Positions 14,236 to 26,769 are shown, counted from the stretch's first letter. The stretch is 64,000 nucleotides of DNA from Wolfiporia cocos (GCA_029448655.1 JACCLO010000003.1:1116001-1180000), one strand, 5' to 3'. The notes: a model not told the origin generated them from the letters alone. Made by a program: numbers and translations.

Positions 14236-14552
14236 TGATACGAACCTGGAATCAAAGAAAATGCAGTAGATCAAGTACACATAAACAGATTGTTCGTGAC
14301 ATTGACCCTATCCTGAAACCTGATGTTGTACATACAGCTAGTATAGCTGATGCTCGGTGAAGATGTGTGCCTGGATCAACCGTTGGGGACATGTGGCACG
14401 TCCTGAACATTACATCAGATGCCTCGTCTGGTATCTCTGTTCCCAAATGTTGCCTGGCGAGCGTATAACTGGAGATCACAGCTCAAGCTCACTCATGATG
14501 TCCTGGAGGAATGACATGAACGTTCGTGGCCGTTCAATTATTACCGGGTGAC

Positions 14553-14867
14553 CTCGACGTGGGTATTTGAAGATACATACAATAGCTGCACTTCCACAAA
14601 CCATCACAAATGGGCTCGTCAACACCGTTTCCAATTCTTTCTCGTGCCTACGACAGTTATGCTTTGCCCTTATGGCTGTATAGCGTGTCATTGACAAAGA
14701 GCCGGAACAAGAGATATGTCACGTGATATGACAAGTGGACGCCAGCGGCATTTGCCGAGAGGCTTTGCAGTTGTTCCCAAGCCACCAGACGCTCGTGCTC
14801 CCGTGGATAGTGTCGAACGCTCGGAGGCCTCCGGCCAGGATCCAGCGACAAACAAGTCTTCGACAAG
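14553..14867. other. Upstream region of RPL11
   Basis: About 315 bases between the duplicated unit and RPL11. It should hold the RPL11 promoter, but no motif stands out by eye. Confidence 0.4.
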
Positions 14868-15563
14868 ATGGTGAGCTTATGCCCGAACGTATGTCGCTGA
14901 TAGTCATGCTGAGCGTATGCGATGCAGGCCGACCAGAAGACCGCGCCCACAAACCCCATGAAGGAGCTTCGCATTGACAAGCTCGTCCTCAGTGCGTCTT
15001 GCCCCCGAACTCCCGTGAATCGACTGAATGCCTATATGCGCGCACAGACATCTCCGTCGGCGAGTCCGGTGACCGTCTGACCCGTGCCTCGAAGGTGCTC
15101 GAGCAGCTCACCGGTCAGACACCCGTCACCTCGAAGGCGCGCTACACCGTCCGTACCTTCGGTATCCGTCGTAACGAGAAGATCGCGGTGCACGTCACGA
15201 TCCGGGGACCCAAGGCGGAGGAGATCCTCGAGCGCGGCCTCAAGGTCAAGGAATACGAGCTCCGCAGAAAGAACTTCTCCGAGACCGGGAACTTCGGGTT
15301 CGGTATTCAGGAGCACATTGACCTGGGTGCGCGGTACGACCCCGGTATCGGTATCTTCGGTATGGACTTCTACGTCGTGATGGGCCGGCCAGGCGCACGG
15401 GTCGCACGGCGAAAGCAGAAGAAGTCGAGGGTTGGCTTTCAGCACCGGGTGAAGAAGGAGGACACGATGGCTTGGTTCAAGCAGCGCTTCGATGGTATCA
15501 TCTTGGTGCGCTCTGTCTTCCTCCTTTGCAATAATTTACTCATTTTATCTTCAGGCGAAGTAG
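14868..15563 (+). CDS. 60S ribosomal protein uL5 (RPL11)
   Basis: Structural protein of the large ribosomal subunit that contacts 5S rRNA at the central protuberance. Four exons: 14868-14870 (the ATG alone), 14928-14991, 15048-15505 and 15555-15563 (Ala, Lys, stop). Joined, they give 177 residues, the normal family length, starting [20 protein letters not shown], with the family sequence [11 protein letters not shown] at the second join and [18 protein letters not shown] in the middle. The last exon supplies only the final two residues after RFDGIIL. Unspliced reading would give a wrong start and a false long tail. Intron sizes are 57, 56 and 49 bases. Assignment is certain; the exon ends come from frame and consensus. 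Confidence 0.97.
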
Positions 15564-17277
15564 ATATCTTCATTCTCGCTTGTCCTTACTTTTACGCTGC
15601 ACTCCGCTATGACTTATTGCCCGCCATGTACATCACATGCAGTCAAAATTCTACCACCATCGAGGATTGGGTGATATTGCCAGGTAGTGGTTTGTTCAGA
15701 TCTCTATTATCAGCGCTCGAGCGGACCAGCACCGGCGTACACGACTTGGGCTGGTCTGGAGAGCTGCAAAACCTCTTGATCCTAGGCGATGCTCGGCGAT
15801 ACTTCTGCATTGGTGCAGTGTCTACTCCACTATTAACTCCCCGCTTGACCTCTACGTCGACGAACACTGTTATTGTCTGGCCTCTGATGCTTTACAATGT
15901 CAAGTCCGAGGTTGACTTACTGGTAAACCAGCCTGTCTACTAGGAAACGGGGCGGCGTCCGCGCGCATGTCATACGATCTGGCGACAATCTCATGGCCCT
16001 GTTATCTTGTACCCGAGTATCCATCTCGCCAGCCTTGGCTATCGTCCCACAGCCGACTACTTCACACATCTCTATGAATCCTGTGTTCATCACATTTCAG
16101 ATAGCTCTCTTACGGCATCCGTACTGCAGACTGGGTTGCCAGATGGCCTTTTCGCCTGCGATTAGTACTGCTAATTCGACTCTCGGAGAGAATAGTCCGT
16201 ACATTTTACCTGGATGCTGCCTGTATGGTGCTGAGTGTCTGCCGTCATAAGATCAAAATGAGTGGCTCCGGGAATGTCGATCCACCGTTGAGGCTGCTCT
16301 GTGGCTTGCATGGATGCTACCAAAGTTCAGCTGTGTTTGTTCATTCCCATCGCGCGGCAAATCTTTCACGAACTGTCTTGTAAGCGATCGACAACGCTCA
16401 CCGCAAGCATGGTATGTTATCCTATTCCCGTGTTGCACGGATTGAGTTCGGGATACGGTAAGTTCCGCACATAATTGCTGAATTGGGTCGAGCTGAGTGC
16501 GTCTCCGAAATCCGTCGCCTTGCTTGGGGGCTCTTTGAGCGTTCAAGGTGTCTGGCCGAGACACTGATCGGCCACTGGCCGCCGGCCGAGATTCGTTGCC
16601 ATAATGCCGGGAAGCATTGGTACGCATTCGATCTGTGGACTTGCCACCGTTCAGTGCAAGCACTGACAGATCCGTGCATTGCCTATGTCATAGTCTATCA
16701 AGCGGAGGCTCAGTATACCTGAAATTTTTGAGGTATGCTACATCAGTAGTAACACACTTCTCTGCAGGCGCATGATAGTAATCATGGTGTCAAGATGGCA
16801 CTGACGCATCCCTTGTCGACTTCTCTTCTTGTCTGACCAAGTTATAGGTCACGAAGGTGCTCGTGAGTGAAAGCTTACCCCAACATCATCCATTATGGAG
16901 AGTTACAGGCTTGTGCTTGTCTTGATGAATGCTTTGACACCATTCAACCAACAAATTCGGTACATAGAAGTTTTCAACTCGTTGTGTCCCGGCACAGACA
17001 CGAGCGGGTGCTTAGATGATCGGAATCTCTTTCCATCTTTCGTTGTTGATACCGTATTTCTGGGCTTGCCGGATCACATTGCAAGTGAGGTTATACCACA
17101 CAAGCCGAGCCTTCATTACGAGTCCGTGTCCTTTGTCCACCTCCACAAGATGTTCGTCATTCCTTCCAGTGATCACCGTAAGAGTCGCTGGTATAAGAAT
17201 CCACAAGACCCCTCCTTGCAGCCATCGCATTGGCATTGGACATACCATATCTGACTCGCAGGCTCCGTGCTCACAAT
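15564..17277. other. Intergenic region upstream of the DUF6534 pair
   Basis: About 1.7 kb. The first part follows RPL11 and holds only a read-through frame. From about 16440 to 16735 lies the first copy of the flank repeated around the DUF6534 genes. The stretch 16740-17277 should hold the promoter of the first copy. No other gene supported. Confidence 0.5.
16440..16735 (+). repeat. DUF6534 flank repeat, copy 1
   Basis: Diverged intergenic repeat sharing GATTGAGTTCGGGATACG-like, GAGACACTGATCGGCCACTGG and CCACCGTTCAGTGCAA blocks with the copies near 19880 and 23010. It marks the left edge of the tandem duplication. Confidence 0.6.
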
Positions 17278-19419
17278 ATGGATCTGACAATTCCTTCTCT
17301 CAATGTCCTCTTTGGTCCTGAGTTCGTTGGCATGTCTATAGCTTGGGCGTCAGTTGACGATATCGTTCCAACGGTCCGGTCTATTGGCTAACGTCTTGAC
17401 CGTGCCGCAGATGTTTCGGGGGCACTCTTGGTCAAACTATGTTCTATTACCATAACTATCCCAAAGATAACTTGATGCAAAAATCCATGGTACGTCTTCT
17501 GTGGTGTCGATCTCAGCGTCGGTGCTTTAGGTTCTACATGTTAAGGTTGCAACAATCCTGTTCGTACTGCGGCGAACATGCCTGCCGCCTTTTATTGACT
17601 CAAATTTATCAGAGTCCTTGATACTTTGAAAGCAGGAGGAACCGGATGGGTCATTATGCCGCGAATTCTTTTGAAAATAGCGGCTCATGATTGGTTTCTC
17701 ATCACAGATTCTCTGGTCAGAGTTCGTTACTCGTCATTACGACGTTCAAGGTGCTCTCGGTTGGATGAAAGGGTGGGTCTAATTGTAACTGTGAAAAATC
17801 ATGCCGTTGTATTGCTGACTCTCGCTACTCGAATGTACGAGAACAGAGGATATCTGGTACGATATGGATACTACTTATCAGAACATGTTACGACTACGGA
17901 CATGCCATTGCCGCCAGGTTTGGATGACTTCGGTGAGCCTCAGCTGCAGAGGACCTCGAATACTGCGATTCTTACAATTGGGTCTATAGGCACTGACCAT
18001 TTGTATAGTTCAGAGGTACGTATGATCCACTGACAACTGACTAATACTGATGTGTTAAATTATTGAGTTTCTACATACATGCCATATGGAGACGTCCGTT
18101 CACTTTCTATGTAGACAGCAAGGCGTTTGTTAATCACTGACATCGATTTAGTCTTGGACTATCGACGCTATCGAGCACCATTGACATGCGCTGCGGTGAG
18201 TTAACTTATGACATTGGATCCAGAAGGCACCACGATAACGTCGTCGAACAGATAGTGTTAGTTCTGACTGGCCTAGGTAACGGATTCGTAAAACCTTTGC
18301 ATGATCACACTCACTGAGCCACGTGAAACCGGGCGCAATCAGCCTCTGACATCGGTTTGTGAATTGTTCATTCTTCATTATCAAGTGCTGACAGCTCGCG
18401 TACTGCGCTCGCTTTGTAGCCTTCCTGTATGAGATGTAAGTTGTGATCTGTTTGGAGCGGTTGTTGTGAGACGCAATTTGTATCATCAGCCATAGAGATA
18501 GCGCAAACATAGATGCGTCGCTTGCTAGAGTAAAGGTGAGTTTGCAATGGTGGCCAGCTGTGCTGTTCTGACCAGATTGTCATAGATCTTAGGAAGGATG
18601 CAAGCCGTCATGGAATTGGCAGTCAATACTTACATTACAGTGACCATTTCTCTAATTCTTCACAAGTCCAAGAGTGAGGATCGACAGTGAGTCTCCACAG
18701 ATTTTGAAACTGCTAGCGTGCTAATGCACTGTGTATGCACAGAACCGGGAGCAGGATCTCGAAACTCATCAGATACACCGTGAACCGTGGGATCGTTCTA
18801 TTGTGAGCAACTCTACCATTGCCATCTACCATTTATTCAGAAAGCTTACTTCTCATAAGTATACTTCAACTCCTGGAGATTAGCCTTGTGTGTTCATATA
18901 CTCCCAATCCCATCGTATTCGTCTTACGAATAGTTAAATACAGTATGATGCGCAAGGACAATGGGACAGCATCATCAGCGAATACTTCTTCTATCCTATC
19001 AGTACAGGTGAGCTATGCTGACAGCCCGTTCTGCAAATTTGACAGGTGTTGAGTTCAGTCAACGCCAACACCGTCATGATTGCGTGAGTTCTAATGTGGA
19101 CTCCTGAAGCGAGGGACACTTCTTTGACCTCATGAACTGTCTGGTACACAGCTTGAACATGCGCCACTATGTCAATGAAGCCAAGAATGGCGATTGCGCC
19201 TCCCATTATTCCGAGGCTATCAGCAAATTTGAGGCTCGGGTGCCTTCGTCATTAAGTACACGGTATATCCTGATCTGTTGATGAACATACTACCGGTCAA
19301 GTGACATTCGTTTCAGATCCGCAGTGTCTATGCAAATGCGAACCCGGAATAACATATCTGTCGCGGACGAGCCTGTTTCGGACTCTAGGCATACAGAAGG
19401 AGTGTCACAGGGCGTATAA
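17278..19419 (+). CDS. DUF6534-type seven-helix membrane protein, copy 1
   Basis: Matches the Agaricomycete family of seven-transmembrane proteins whose function is unknown. Exon 1 gives MDLTIPSLNVLFGPEFVGMS; splicing gives GGTLGQTMFYYHNYPKDN, the family's second-helix YY..Y..D signature. Later exons give TICIVQSFYIHAIWR, VNTYITVTISLILHKSKS and, near the end, TVNANTVMIALNMRHYV, the typical last-helix N...LN.R motif. The cytoplasmic tail ends DSRHTEGVSQGV at the TAA 19417-19419. About thirteen introns of 45-100 bases, some exons under 30 bases. One join (around 18265-18390) works only with a GTAAAA donor that leaves GLGNGFLAYCARF, so that exon is less sure. Tandem partner of the gene at 20598. 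Confidence 0.82.
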
Positions 19420-20597
19420 ACTATGCGGCATCTGGGAAGGGCATAACGGCAATTCCAATTAGTCAATTGAATCGGTAGAACAGCTGAAGTAGTACAAGGG
19501 ATGTTTCATGCATGCGCTGATACAGCTGCGTATTGATATGGCATGCTGCCCTACGCAGGCCCCAGCACCTCCGGGAGAATTTTGCATATGGGGGACAGCT
19601 TTGCGATACCAGGGCAGGAGAACAACCCCTCCCAGAGCCTCAAATCATGAGCATTACAACAGTGCGCTGCGATGATCACTCGGCAAAACCAGCCCGTGCA
19701 CTCTACCCGGACGTTAGGCAATATTGGCATGGGGTACCTACCACTGTCGAACAGGAATAATGGAGCCTGAAAAATGGTCCTTTCTCTGATCCTCTGATGT
19801 CATTGTTGTACGGCTTGCATGGACGTCTCCCGGATTCATTATTTTATGTTCTTTTTTCGGCTGACAACGGACCTCCCTTGACAATCCGAGCCGAGGTCGT
19901 GCCTCGCTCGCGCGGTCCTCCGAGCATTCAAGGTGCCAAGTTAATGGCTGAGACTTTGATCGGCTACTGGTCACCGAGATTCTGTCTCCAGAGATGCTGA
20001 GCATCGACAGTGCGCTTCCATCCTTCTGTCAATTGGCAACCATTCTGTGCTACCGCTGATAGATCTGCGCACCGCCCGTAACGTTCTATCAGGCGCAGGT
20101 TCGGAATGCCCGCAGTATTCTCGGTAGTGTAGACAGGATACGATTCAGCTTAGGACAAATGAGCACACATCATCGCGCAGAAGAATCAACCATTCTTCGA
20201 TATGCGGGCACTGTTGGCATAGACACTTCAACAACGTACAGGATTGTCCTTAAGAAGTTGTTTCACCACTGAATCTGATTACTTCGGTGAATAGAAGCTT
20301 TTCGTTGTGTACAGGCACGGTCATGGGCACTGCAAATAGTTCAATACTCCCTTCACTGTCGATATTAGACATTGACAGTTTCAGGGCTGGATTGCAAGCA
20401 GCGCTGTAGTACATCCGGTACAGTACGCTTCTATTCCAGGTCCAAATCCACTTCTATGAGATGTTTGTCGGTCATCCGATGATCCCCGTACGTCTCGTTG
20501 GTATAAGGAGCTTTAAGAACCCGTCGTAGCCAAGGAGGCTTAACATCGAACTGTCTACATTTTGGGTTGCAGACTCCGAATCGATTTCGACAATACC
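19420..20597. other. Spacer between the DUF6534 copies
   Basis: About 1.2 kb of 3' flank and promoter of the second copy, containing the second flank repeat (about 19880-20120). No supported gene. A shared GAATCGGTAGA block follows the stop of both copies, showing the duplicated unit includes flanking DNA. Confidence 0.5.
19880..20120 (+). repeat. DUF6534 flank repeat, copy 2
   Basis: Contains CATTCAAGGTGCCAAG and GAGACTTTGATCGGCTACTGG blocks, which align with copy 1 near 16535-16580 and more weakly with copy 3. More rearranged than copy 1. Confidence 0.5.
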
Positions 20598-22789
20598 ATG
20601 GACGTGAAGGTTCCTTCCCTCAATGTCCTCTTTGGCCCTGAATTCGTTGGAATGTCTATAGCGTGGGCGTCAGTGTACCTCACCTTTTCAGCACTGCGGC
20701 ATATCGACTAACATCTCGACGATGTCGCAGATGTTATGGTGGTACTCTGGGTCAAACTATGTTCTATTACCATAACTACTCTAAAGACAACTTGGTCAAA
20801 AAGTCTATGGTGAGCCTTCCCTTCTGTGATGTCAAAATCAACGGCAGTATACATATATGAACATGTTTCTTACTCAGGTTGCGTCACTCCTGTCTGTACT
20901 GCATCAAATCCTCCTCATCGCCTTGGTCTAACTTGGCTCATTAGAGTTCTTGATACTCTGAAGGCAGGAGGAACTGGAACGGTCACTACAGCGTAATATA
21001 CATATGTTTCAAGCAACAGCTCATGATTGGTGCATGACTACAGGTGCTATGGTCTGAACTCGTGGCTCGGCATGGTGATTTCTTTGGTGCTCTCGCTTGG
21101 ATGAATGGGTCAGTGTCGCCTTCATGGGACTTATGGGATGTTTTCTCACTGCCGCTATCTGGCATACTCATCTTCCAGAGGATATGTGGTATGACACGAG
21201 GTATTGCTTAACGGAACTCAAATGATGACCATGAATTGTCACTGTGGCCAGGTCTGGATGACTTCAGTATGTTTAGAGAACTTTAAAGTCTGGATTTCTC
21301 ACAACTGAAACGGCAGGCGCTTACTATCTGTATAGTTCAAAGGTACGGAATAATCCGTTGATGGCGATGATTGGTCCTGACGTATTCTAATAAATTAGTT
21401 TCTATATACATGCCATCTGGAAGCGTTTGTCAACTTTTCTCAGCAGTCCGCAGGACACCTATTAAGTGCTGATATTGGCAATAGTCTTGAACGGTCGAAG
21501 CCATCGGATCCCATTGACATGTGCTGCGGTGAGTTGAGCTTTGGCATCTTCAACGCCGTCGTGCTGATGCTGCGAATAGATGGTGCTGGTAGTGACTGGC
21601 CTAGGTATCTCATCTATAGTACTCGGATTGTCGCACCGGCTAATATAGAGATGCGCTCAATCAGCCTCGGCCATTGGTTAGTGACTTGCTATCTCTTCAG
21701 CGCGAAGTATAGAGAGCTCACACTGCGCTTGCTTCATAGCGTTTGTGTATGAGGTGTAAGTGCAACATGTTCAGGACTCTGTGATGAGAAGCGCAGTTAA
21801 TTTCATTTGTAGTCATAGAGACAGTTCAAATGTGGACGCATCACTTGCGAGAGTAATGGTGGAGTGATCTCGAACATCACTACTATCTCACTCTGATCAA
21901 ATTATCATAGATATCAGGAAGGATGCAGTCTGTCATGGATTTAGCTGTCAATGCTTACATCACAGTGACCCTCTCTGTCATCCTCCACAAGTCCAGGAGC
22001 GAACAACAACAGTAAGTTTCCCCCAACACTTTGAGAGTGCGAATCACAACAACACAACGCACGCGCAGAACGGGAATCACCATCTCGAAGCTTATTACAT
22101 ACACAGTGAACCGGGGAATCGTTCTCTTGTGAGAATGTCTGCCGCTATCATCCTCCGTTGATTAAAATGCTACCATTAAACTAAGTGTGCTGCAACTCCT
22201 TGAAATCAGCCTTGTGCGTACATGTATCTCCAATTTTACCATGATGATCTCAAACTGTTTAATACAGTATAACGCACAAGGGCATTGGGACAGTATCTTG
22301 AGCGAATACTTCTTCTATCCTATCAGTACAGGTAAGCCATGTTATTGACAACCCCTATGCAGAAATGACAAGTGTAATTTTCAGTGAACGCCAACACCAT
22401 CCTGATCGCGTGAGTTCTTCGATTGATGGATTTGTCCTCCCAATGTAATATTGATAATACAGGCTGAACATGCGCCACTACGTCAATGAACTTGAGAACA
22501 GTAACCAAGTAACCTATTATTCAGAGGCTATCAGCGATTTTGAGGCCCGAGTGCCTTCAGCCAAAAGTGCAGGGTGCGTTTGCGAGTTGTCGATGCTTGC
22601 TACCTATCTAATCTTACCAGATCTACATGCTCCATGGAGTTGATGTCTCGGAACTTTATGCCCCTACCGGAGAATATGAATTCAAAGTCAGACCAACCGG
22701 AGAGGGGACACCTAGGACATGAAACTTCAGCTCCTGAGGAAGACCCCATGGCGCACACCACAGGAACTGCGGCTGTTTGCCAAAACTGA
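20598..22789 (+). CDS. DUF6534-type seven-helix membrane protein, copy 2
   Basis: Tandem paralog of the gene at 17278, offset 3320 bases ATG to ATG, with the same exon order. Exon 1 reads MDVKVPSLNVLFGPEFVGMS; the next gives GGTLGQTMFYYHNYSKDN. Later exons give VNAYITVTLSVILHKSRS and TVNANTILIALNMRHYV. Putting the splice acceptor at about 21702 gives GLARSIESSHCACFIAFVYEV, keeping frame where a naive reading stops. The C-terminal tail differs strongly from copy 1: it has its own acidic end, SAPEEDPMAHTTGTAAVCQN. Transmembrane regions have changed less than tails and introns, so both copies look under selection; that is a by-eye judgement. Function unknown; the family is likely at a membrane and perhaps sensory. 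Confidence 0.8.
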
Positions 22790-23807
22790 ATGAATCGGTA
22801 GAGCATCTGAATGTTTTTTGGGTGTAACAAAGGCGTCCAATGCCTGCCAAATTGTTCAATTGTAACTTGTTCTTGCATTATTGCACAGCATATCTCCGAT
22901 GAATTGCCTTGCAGACGATTGACAGTACTAAGAGGATGTATCGTGTATACATTCTGAACACGCCCGGTAATAGCTAACCGCATTTGCATCCATTGCACGG
23001 ATTGGGCTCGGATACGACAGGATCCTCGTATACATTTGCTGGATGGTATGATGGGCGGAGATGGCCCACATGAACCCCCACCCCCTTGGTCGTTCCACTC
23101 GCGGAGTTCCCAAAGTGTCTGTTTGAGACACTGATTGACCCACTAGTTGTCGAGATCCTGTCCACAGATCCCGGTGATTATCAGTGCACATTTGACTTTC
23201 GGCGGACCGGCCACCGTTCAGTGCAACTTCTGACAGATTCCCACACTGTCACGACCTGTGCATGCTCCGGAAACCTCAGGTATAGCGATAGAGGATCTCC
23301 ACTAAGTCCAAGAAATGAGCGAACATCATCAAGCAGGTGTGTGGGTTACTGTCTACGGGAACAGTGTGGCAACTCATGCTAGCGAACAATGCTCATCGAT
23401 GCACAAGGAACACCAACGTAGTATACATGGCCGACCTCTCATCGTGCTCTAATGTCTAGATGGGTGCAAAGCGGGTAGCGATTTGACAAACATCTGTCTA
23501 ATGCGAAAGCGGAAGCAGTAGGTCACAAACATAAAGAATGCATCGAAAGCATCTGGTGTTTCCCGCTAACGAGAATGCCACTCTTTCTCACCTCACCCTT
23601 GAAGAATCTCGCAACCACTCATGCGGGCATAGACCCGGCATGTCAAGAGCTTTCAAATAGAGCGTGCATTCACAAATAATTGAGAATCTATCGAGAACCT
23701 CCTCGCATTCCAGACGAACGGCACGAGCCACATTCCATGTCCGTGGCATGGGCGAACATTAACGGACGAAACCGAACTAAACTAGCACTGTCCTAACGGT
23801 AGAACGA
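22790..23807. other. Intergenic region downstream of the DUF6534 pair
   Basis: About 1 kb holding the third flank repeat and the 3' side of SEC1. No third gene copy follows the third flank, which fits unequal recombination leaving a terminal repeat. Confidence 0.5.
23010..23300 (+). repeat. DUF6534 flank repeat, copy 3
   Basis: Shares CATTGCACGGATTGGGCTCGG, GAGACACTGATTGACCCACTAG and GGCCACCGTTCAGTGCAACT-like blocks with copy 1. It ends the tandem array on the right. Confidence 0.6.
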
Positions 23808-26769
23808 TCAAAAGTGGAACAAGCCTCGCTTTTTCTTCTTCTCCTTCTCCTCCGACTTACTCGTTGTGCTATTAACAGACAGGTTTGAGCCCGCAAAAGA
23901 GTGAAGCGATGGCGCATGCAGCCTCCCGTGCTCCTGACGCTGCCGCGGGGGCTCTGCCGCGGGGGGCGGCGGCGGCGGCGCATCGCGCGTGTAGTATTTC
24001 TCATCATAGAAAGCTTGCAACGGCCGCGAACCCTTGCTCTCAGGCAAGCCGTTGGGGATTGCGCGTGAGCCCACGCCACCTAGATCAAGCACCTTCAGAT
24101 CGTCGACGAATTGAGCGGGTGTTATTGCGTGTGTCGATCCTATCAAGAAGGTCATGATCGGGTTAATTGAGGCAATTGAGAACAGCATACCTATGATGAT
24201 CTCCTTGTTGCATGTTTTGGATAGCAGGTAGGCTTCCCGCATCTCTGAGTAGGTCATGCCTCCCGCAACGAAGACGAAGACACGCTGCTTGATCTCCTCT
24301 CGCGTACCGCCAGCTTTCGGTGCTCGATGCCAGCTCGGCTTTGCACTACGCAGTGATGTCGCTGGTTGAAGTGTAGGCGTTGCTGCACGCAGACTTGGGG
24401 CGGCGGTCAACGACGGTGCTTCCTTGACATATGGAAAGAGCGTGGGGTCAAGCCGGTTACTGATGTGATCCTGCACAGGAGTGAGGATGGGCGATGTTTC
24501 TAAGATGACAGTATCTTACCTCAAGGACAGTCTGGAGCAAAGGTTTGAACCGCGACAACTCATATTCCTCCTCGTTGTTTGACTTCTGCTTCAATTTCTT
24601 TTTGGTGTCCTTGTCTCCAGGTCCCTGGAAGTCGACAGCATCAGCAGTGGAATCACCTTCAACACACGATCAGTGCAGTACCCTAGTCAATCGGACACCA
24701 AAGTGTGCTAGTGCATTGACGGCATCTTGGTCTGCCAGTGATAGTCGCGCATGCTGATACAGTCTCCGGCGATCTTCGTCCGGCACGCCATCGCGGTACT
24801 GAATGTACAGTGCAATAATGCGCACTTTGTTCATGTTGCTACAGGCGGGATATGAGTGTACTTCGACGAAGCACAGGAACAATGCCTACATGACGTCACG
24901 GCTGTCCAGTAGAGGCACCATCTGCTCAACAAGTGTCTTGGGTGTCTTGCCTTCTGCAGTCAGCCCAGTTGCGCAGTTCTGAATAGGGTCAATTAACGCT
25001 GTTTCTCTGCTTCTGATGAGTATGCTCACCTGTTCAACAGTAGCAACCTCCGTAAGCCGAGCCTTCTCGAATATATCCATACAATCTTGGGCCATGTTAA
25101 GATGTAGCGAGAACTTGAGCGATGCGTGTCAGTAGTCGTCGCGAAGCGCAAGGTATAGATCCATGCCTTTTCCCGCTGTTCCTGATATTGAGGCAAACTA
25201 GCGAGCATATCTTTCATGTCATTGAGGTTGGCTGCACCTTCCCTGTATTCCCGTGAAAAGGATGAAATCAGGAGCTCTCAAGTGCCGTACCCTTTGAATC
25301 CTGCATTGTCCTGCATGAACTGGTTGAAGTCGGCCATGAGCTTGTCGATAGCCTCTCGCATATGCATATGCCGCACAGCGGTCCAAACAGTGTCCGCATC
25401 AGCGAGGACTGCTGTTTTGTCCTCATAAGCGCCTTTCGCTGATTGGAATTTGTAGCTGATGGCGGTTTGAGGAACGGAATCCTGGGCAGAAAGAGGGAAC
25501 ATACGTGTATTTGGTGCCATCTTCTATCTTCAGCAGATCATTAGCCATTGCTTGGTATGTGAATTCGTGTACAAAAGGTGCGAAGGTATCCATAGAACGA
25601 TCTGTGATTATCATTGTCGACCGCGGTCGCGACGTGTCCGATTTCTGTCTGCCGGTCAGTCCAAGTAGCCCCTTAGGATACAACGTCGCTTACAGGGAAA
25701 TCAGGGTTAGTTTTCTTATAGTCTTCCAGCTGTTGCTGGACCATGAATGCGAGAAGCTTCGTCACAAAGTCGCTGTCGGCGCTCTCATACGCCCGCGCTT
25801 CAGCGCCTCGTGCTAGCTGAGTCCGCCATCGACCGCTGTTCTCAGGAGGTGGAGGAGGGCGAGTCACAGCGTTGGGCTTCAAAGCACCGAGCGGGGCGTG
25901 GTGTGTCGGCAAGTAGTATCGGATGTAAGGGAATTCATTTAGCGTGATACAGACGTTGGCTATCTGGGAGAAACGCGTCAGAGTCAGGAAGCGGGTGGCT
26001 GAGTAAAATGCATGCCATCTTGCTGGCAAAGCGCAGCTCCTCTTCAAGCCGCTCACGGGCAGAGCGAAATGCTGACTCAGTACGTGGGGGGCTGTATATA
26101 TTGAAGAATGACCCAGGAAGCTTGAGGGAGAATGCTTGCGACTCGAGCGCTGTGGGTGCGGATACTAAGTCGTTGTCAGTGACTTGCCGGACGCATACAC
26201 GCACCCCAGAAGTTAATGTATAGTTCCTGCAGAGCTTTGAGATGTGGCTCCGCAGGGGAGGAGGTCAAACGCTCGAACAACTGCTCATCAAGGCCTTCCA
26301 ATGGGTGAGCAGGGGCTCCAGTAGCATAGTACACAGGCAGCTTACCGTCGATGAAGAACAAGTGCGCGGCAGCATACTGCTGCTGACCGTTGGAGAAATC
26401 TCGAATGATGCGATCTATGTTCTGCGATGTCGGCATCAGGAGGTACATCGCCTCCAACCCGGTCTGAGGCTCGCGGTAATTCGAGATCGACTCAATCTCT
26501 GGTGGCAACGTACGTTCGTGAGCATACTTGCGGCAGGATTACAGGGACATACGTGTCACATTCTCCTCCAGAACGTCAAACTGCTTGAGCACAGACCCCA
26601 GCAGTTGCTGCGAGTGCTCGTCCACGACCAATATCTTCCATCGTGCAGGTGGCTTTACGGACCTGATGGCGTCGAGGAATTCTGTAGTCGTATGACGGTG
26701 AGTTCACGCGCTAGGCTCTCGGGAACTCACAGACGTACTCGAGCGCACAATCTCAATCAGGGAGCTCAT
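23808..26769 (-). CDS. Sec1/Munc18 family exocytosis protein
   Basis: Binds the plasma-membrane syntaxin/SNARE complex and promotes vesicle fusion at growth sites. The minus-strand start reads MSSLIEIVRS and splices at a GTACGT donor into KFLDAIRSVKPPARWKILVV, the Sec1 N-terminus. Family blocks follow: SNYREPQTGLEAMYLLMPTS and DFSNGQQQYAAAHLFFIDG (domain 1, 26500-26300) and STMIITDRSMDTFAPFVHEF (about 25620-25560), the Sec1 rather than Vps33/Sly1 version. The last exon ends KKKKRGLFHF after a Ser/Pro-rich stretch. Roughly a dozen short introns, about 680 residues. Start 26769 is the only ATG that leads into the conserved N-terminus. Same strand as the Rho GEF upstream, with about 530 bases between. 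Confidence 0.9.

Larger units (their letters stand above)
10760..14552. repeat. Tandem segmental duplication (two units of about 1.6-1.7 kb)
   Basis: Unit 1 spans about 10760-12494 and unit 2 about 12951-14552, an offset of about 2.2 kb. Matching runs begin at CGCGGTTGTCCAGAC in both, continue through promoter, coding and 3' flank, and end near CACCGGGTGA / TTACCGGGTGA. The units differ by scattered substitutions, a deletion around the start codon of unit 2 and an in-frame expansion inside unit 2. About 450 bases of non-duplicated sequence separate them. Confidence 0.85.

Noticed and set aside
14999..15943. A single 314-codon frame over RPL11
   Set aside because: It reads through three introns; only the middle is RPL11. 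The head and tail are not conserved, and splicing gives a perfect 177-residue ribosomal protein.
21180..21260. Apparent stops in copy 2 of the DUF6534 gene
   Set aside because: They fall in an intron: splicing after GGATATGTG restores the frame, as in copy 1.
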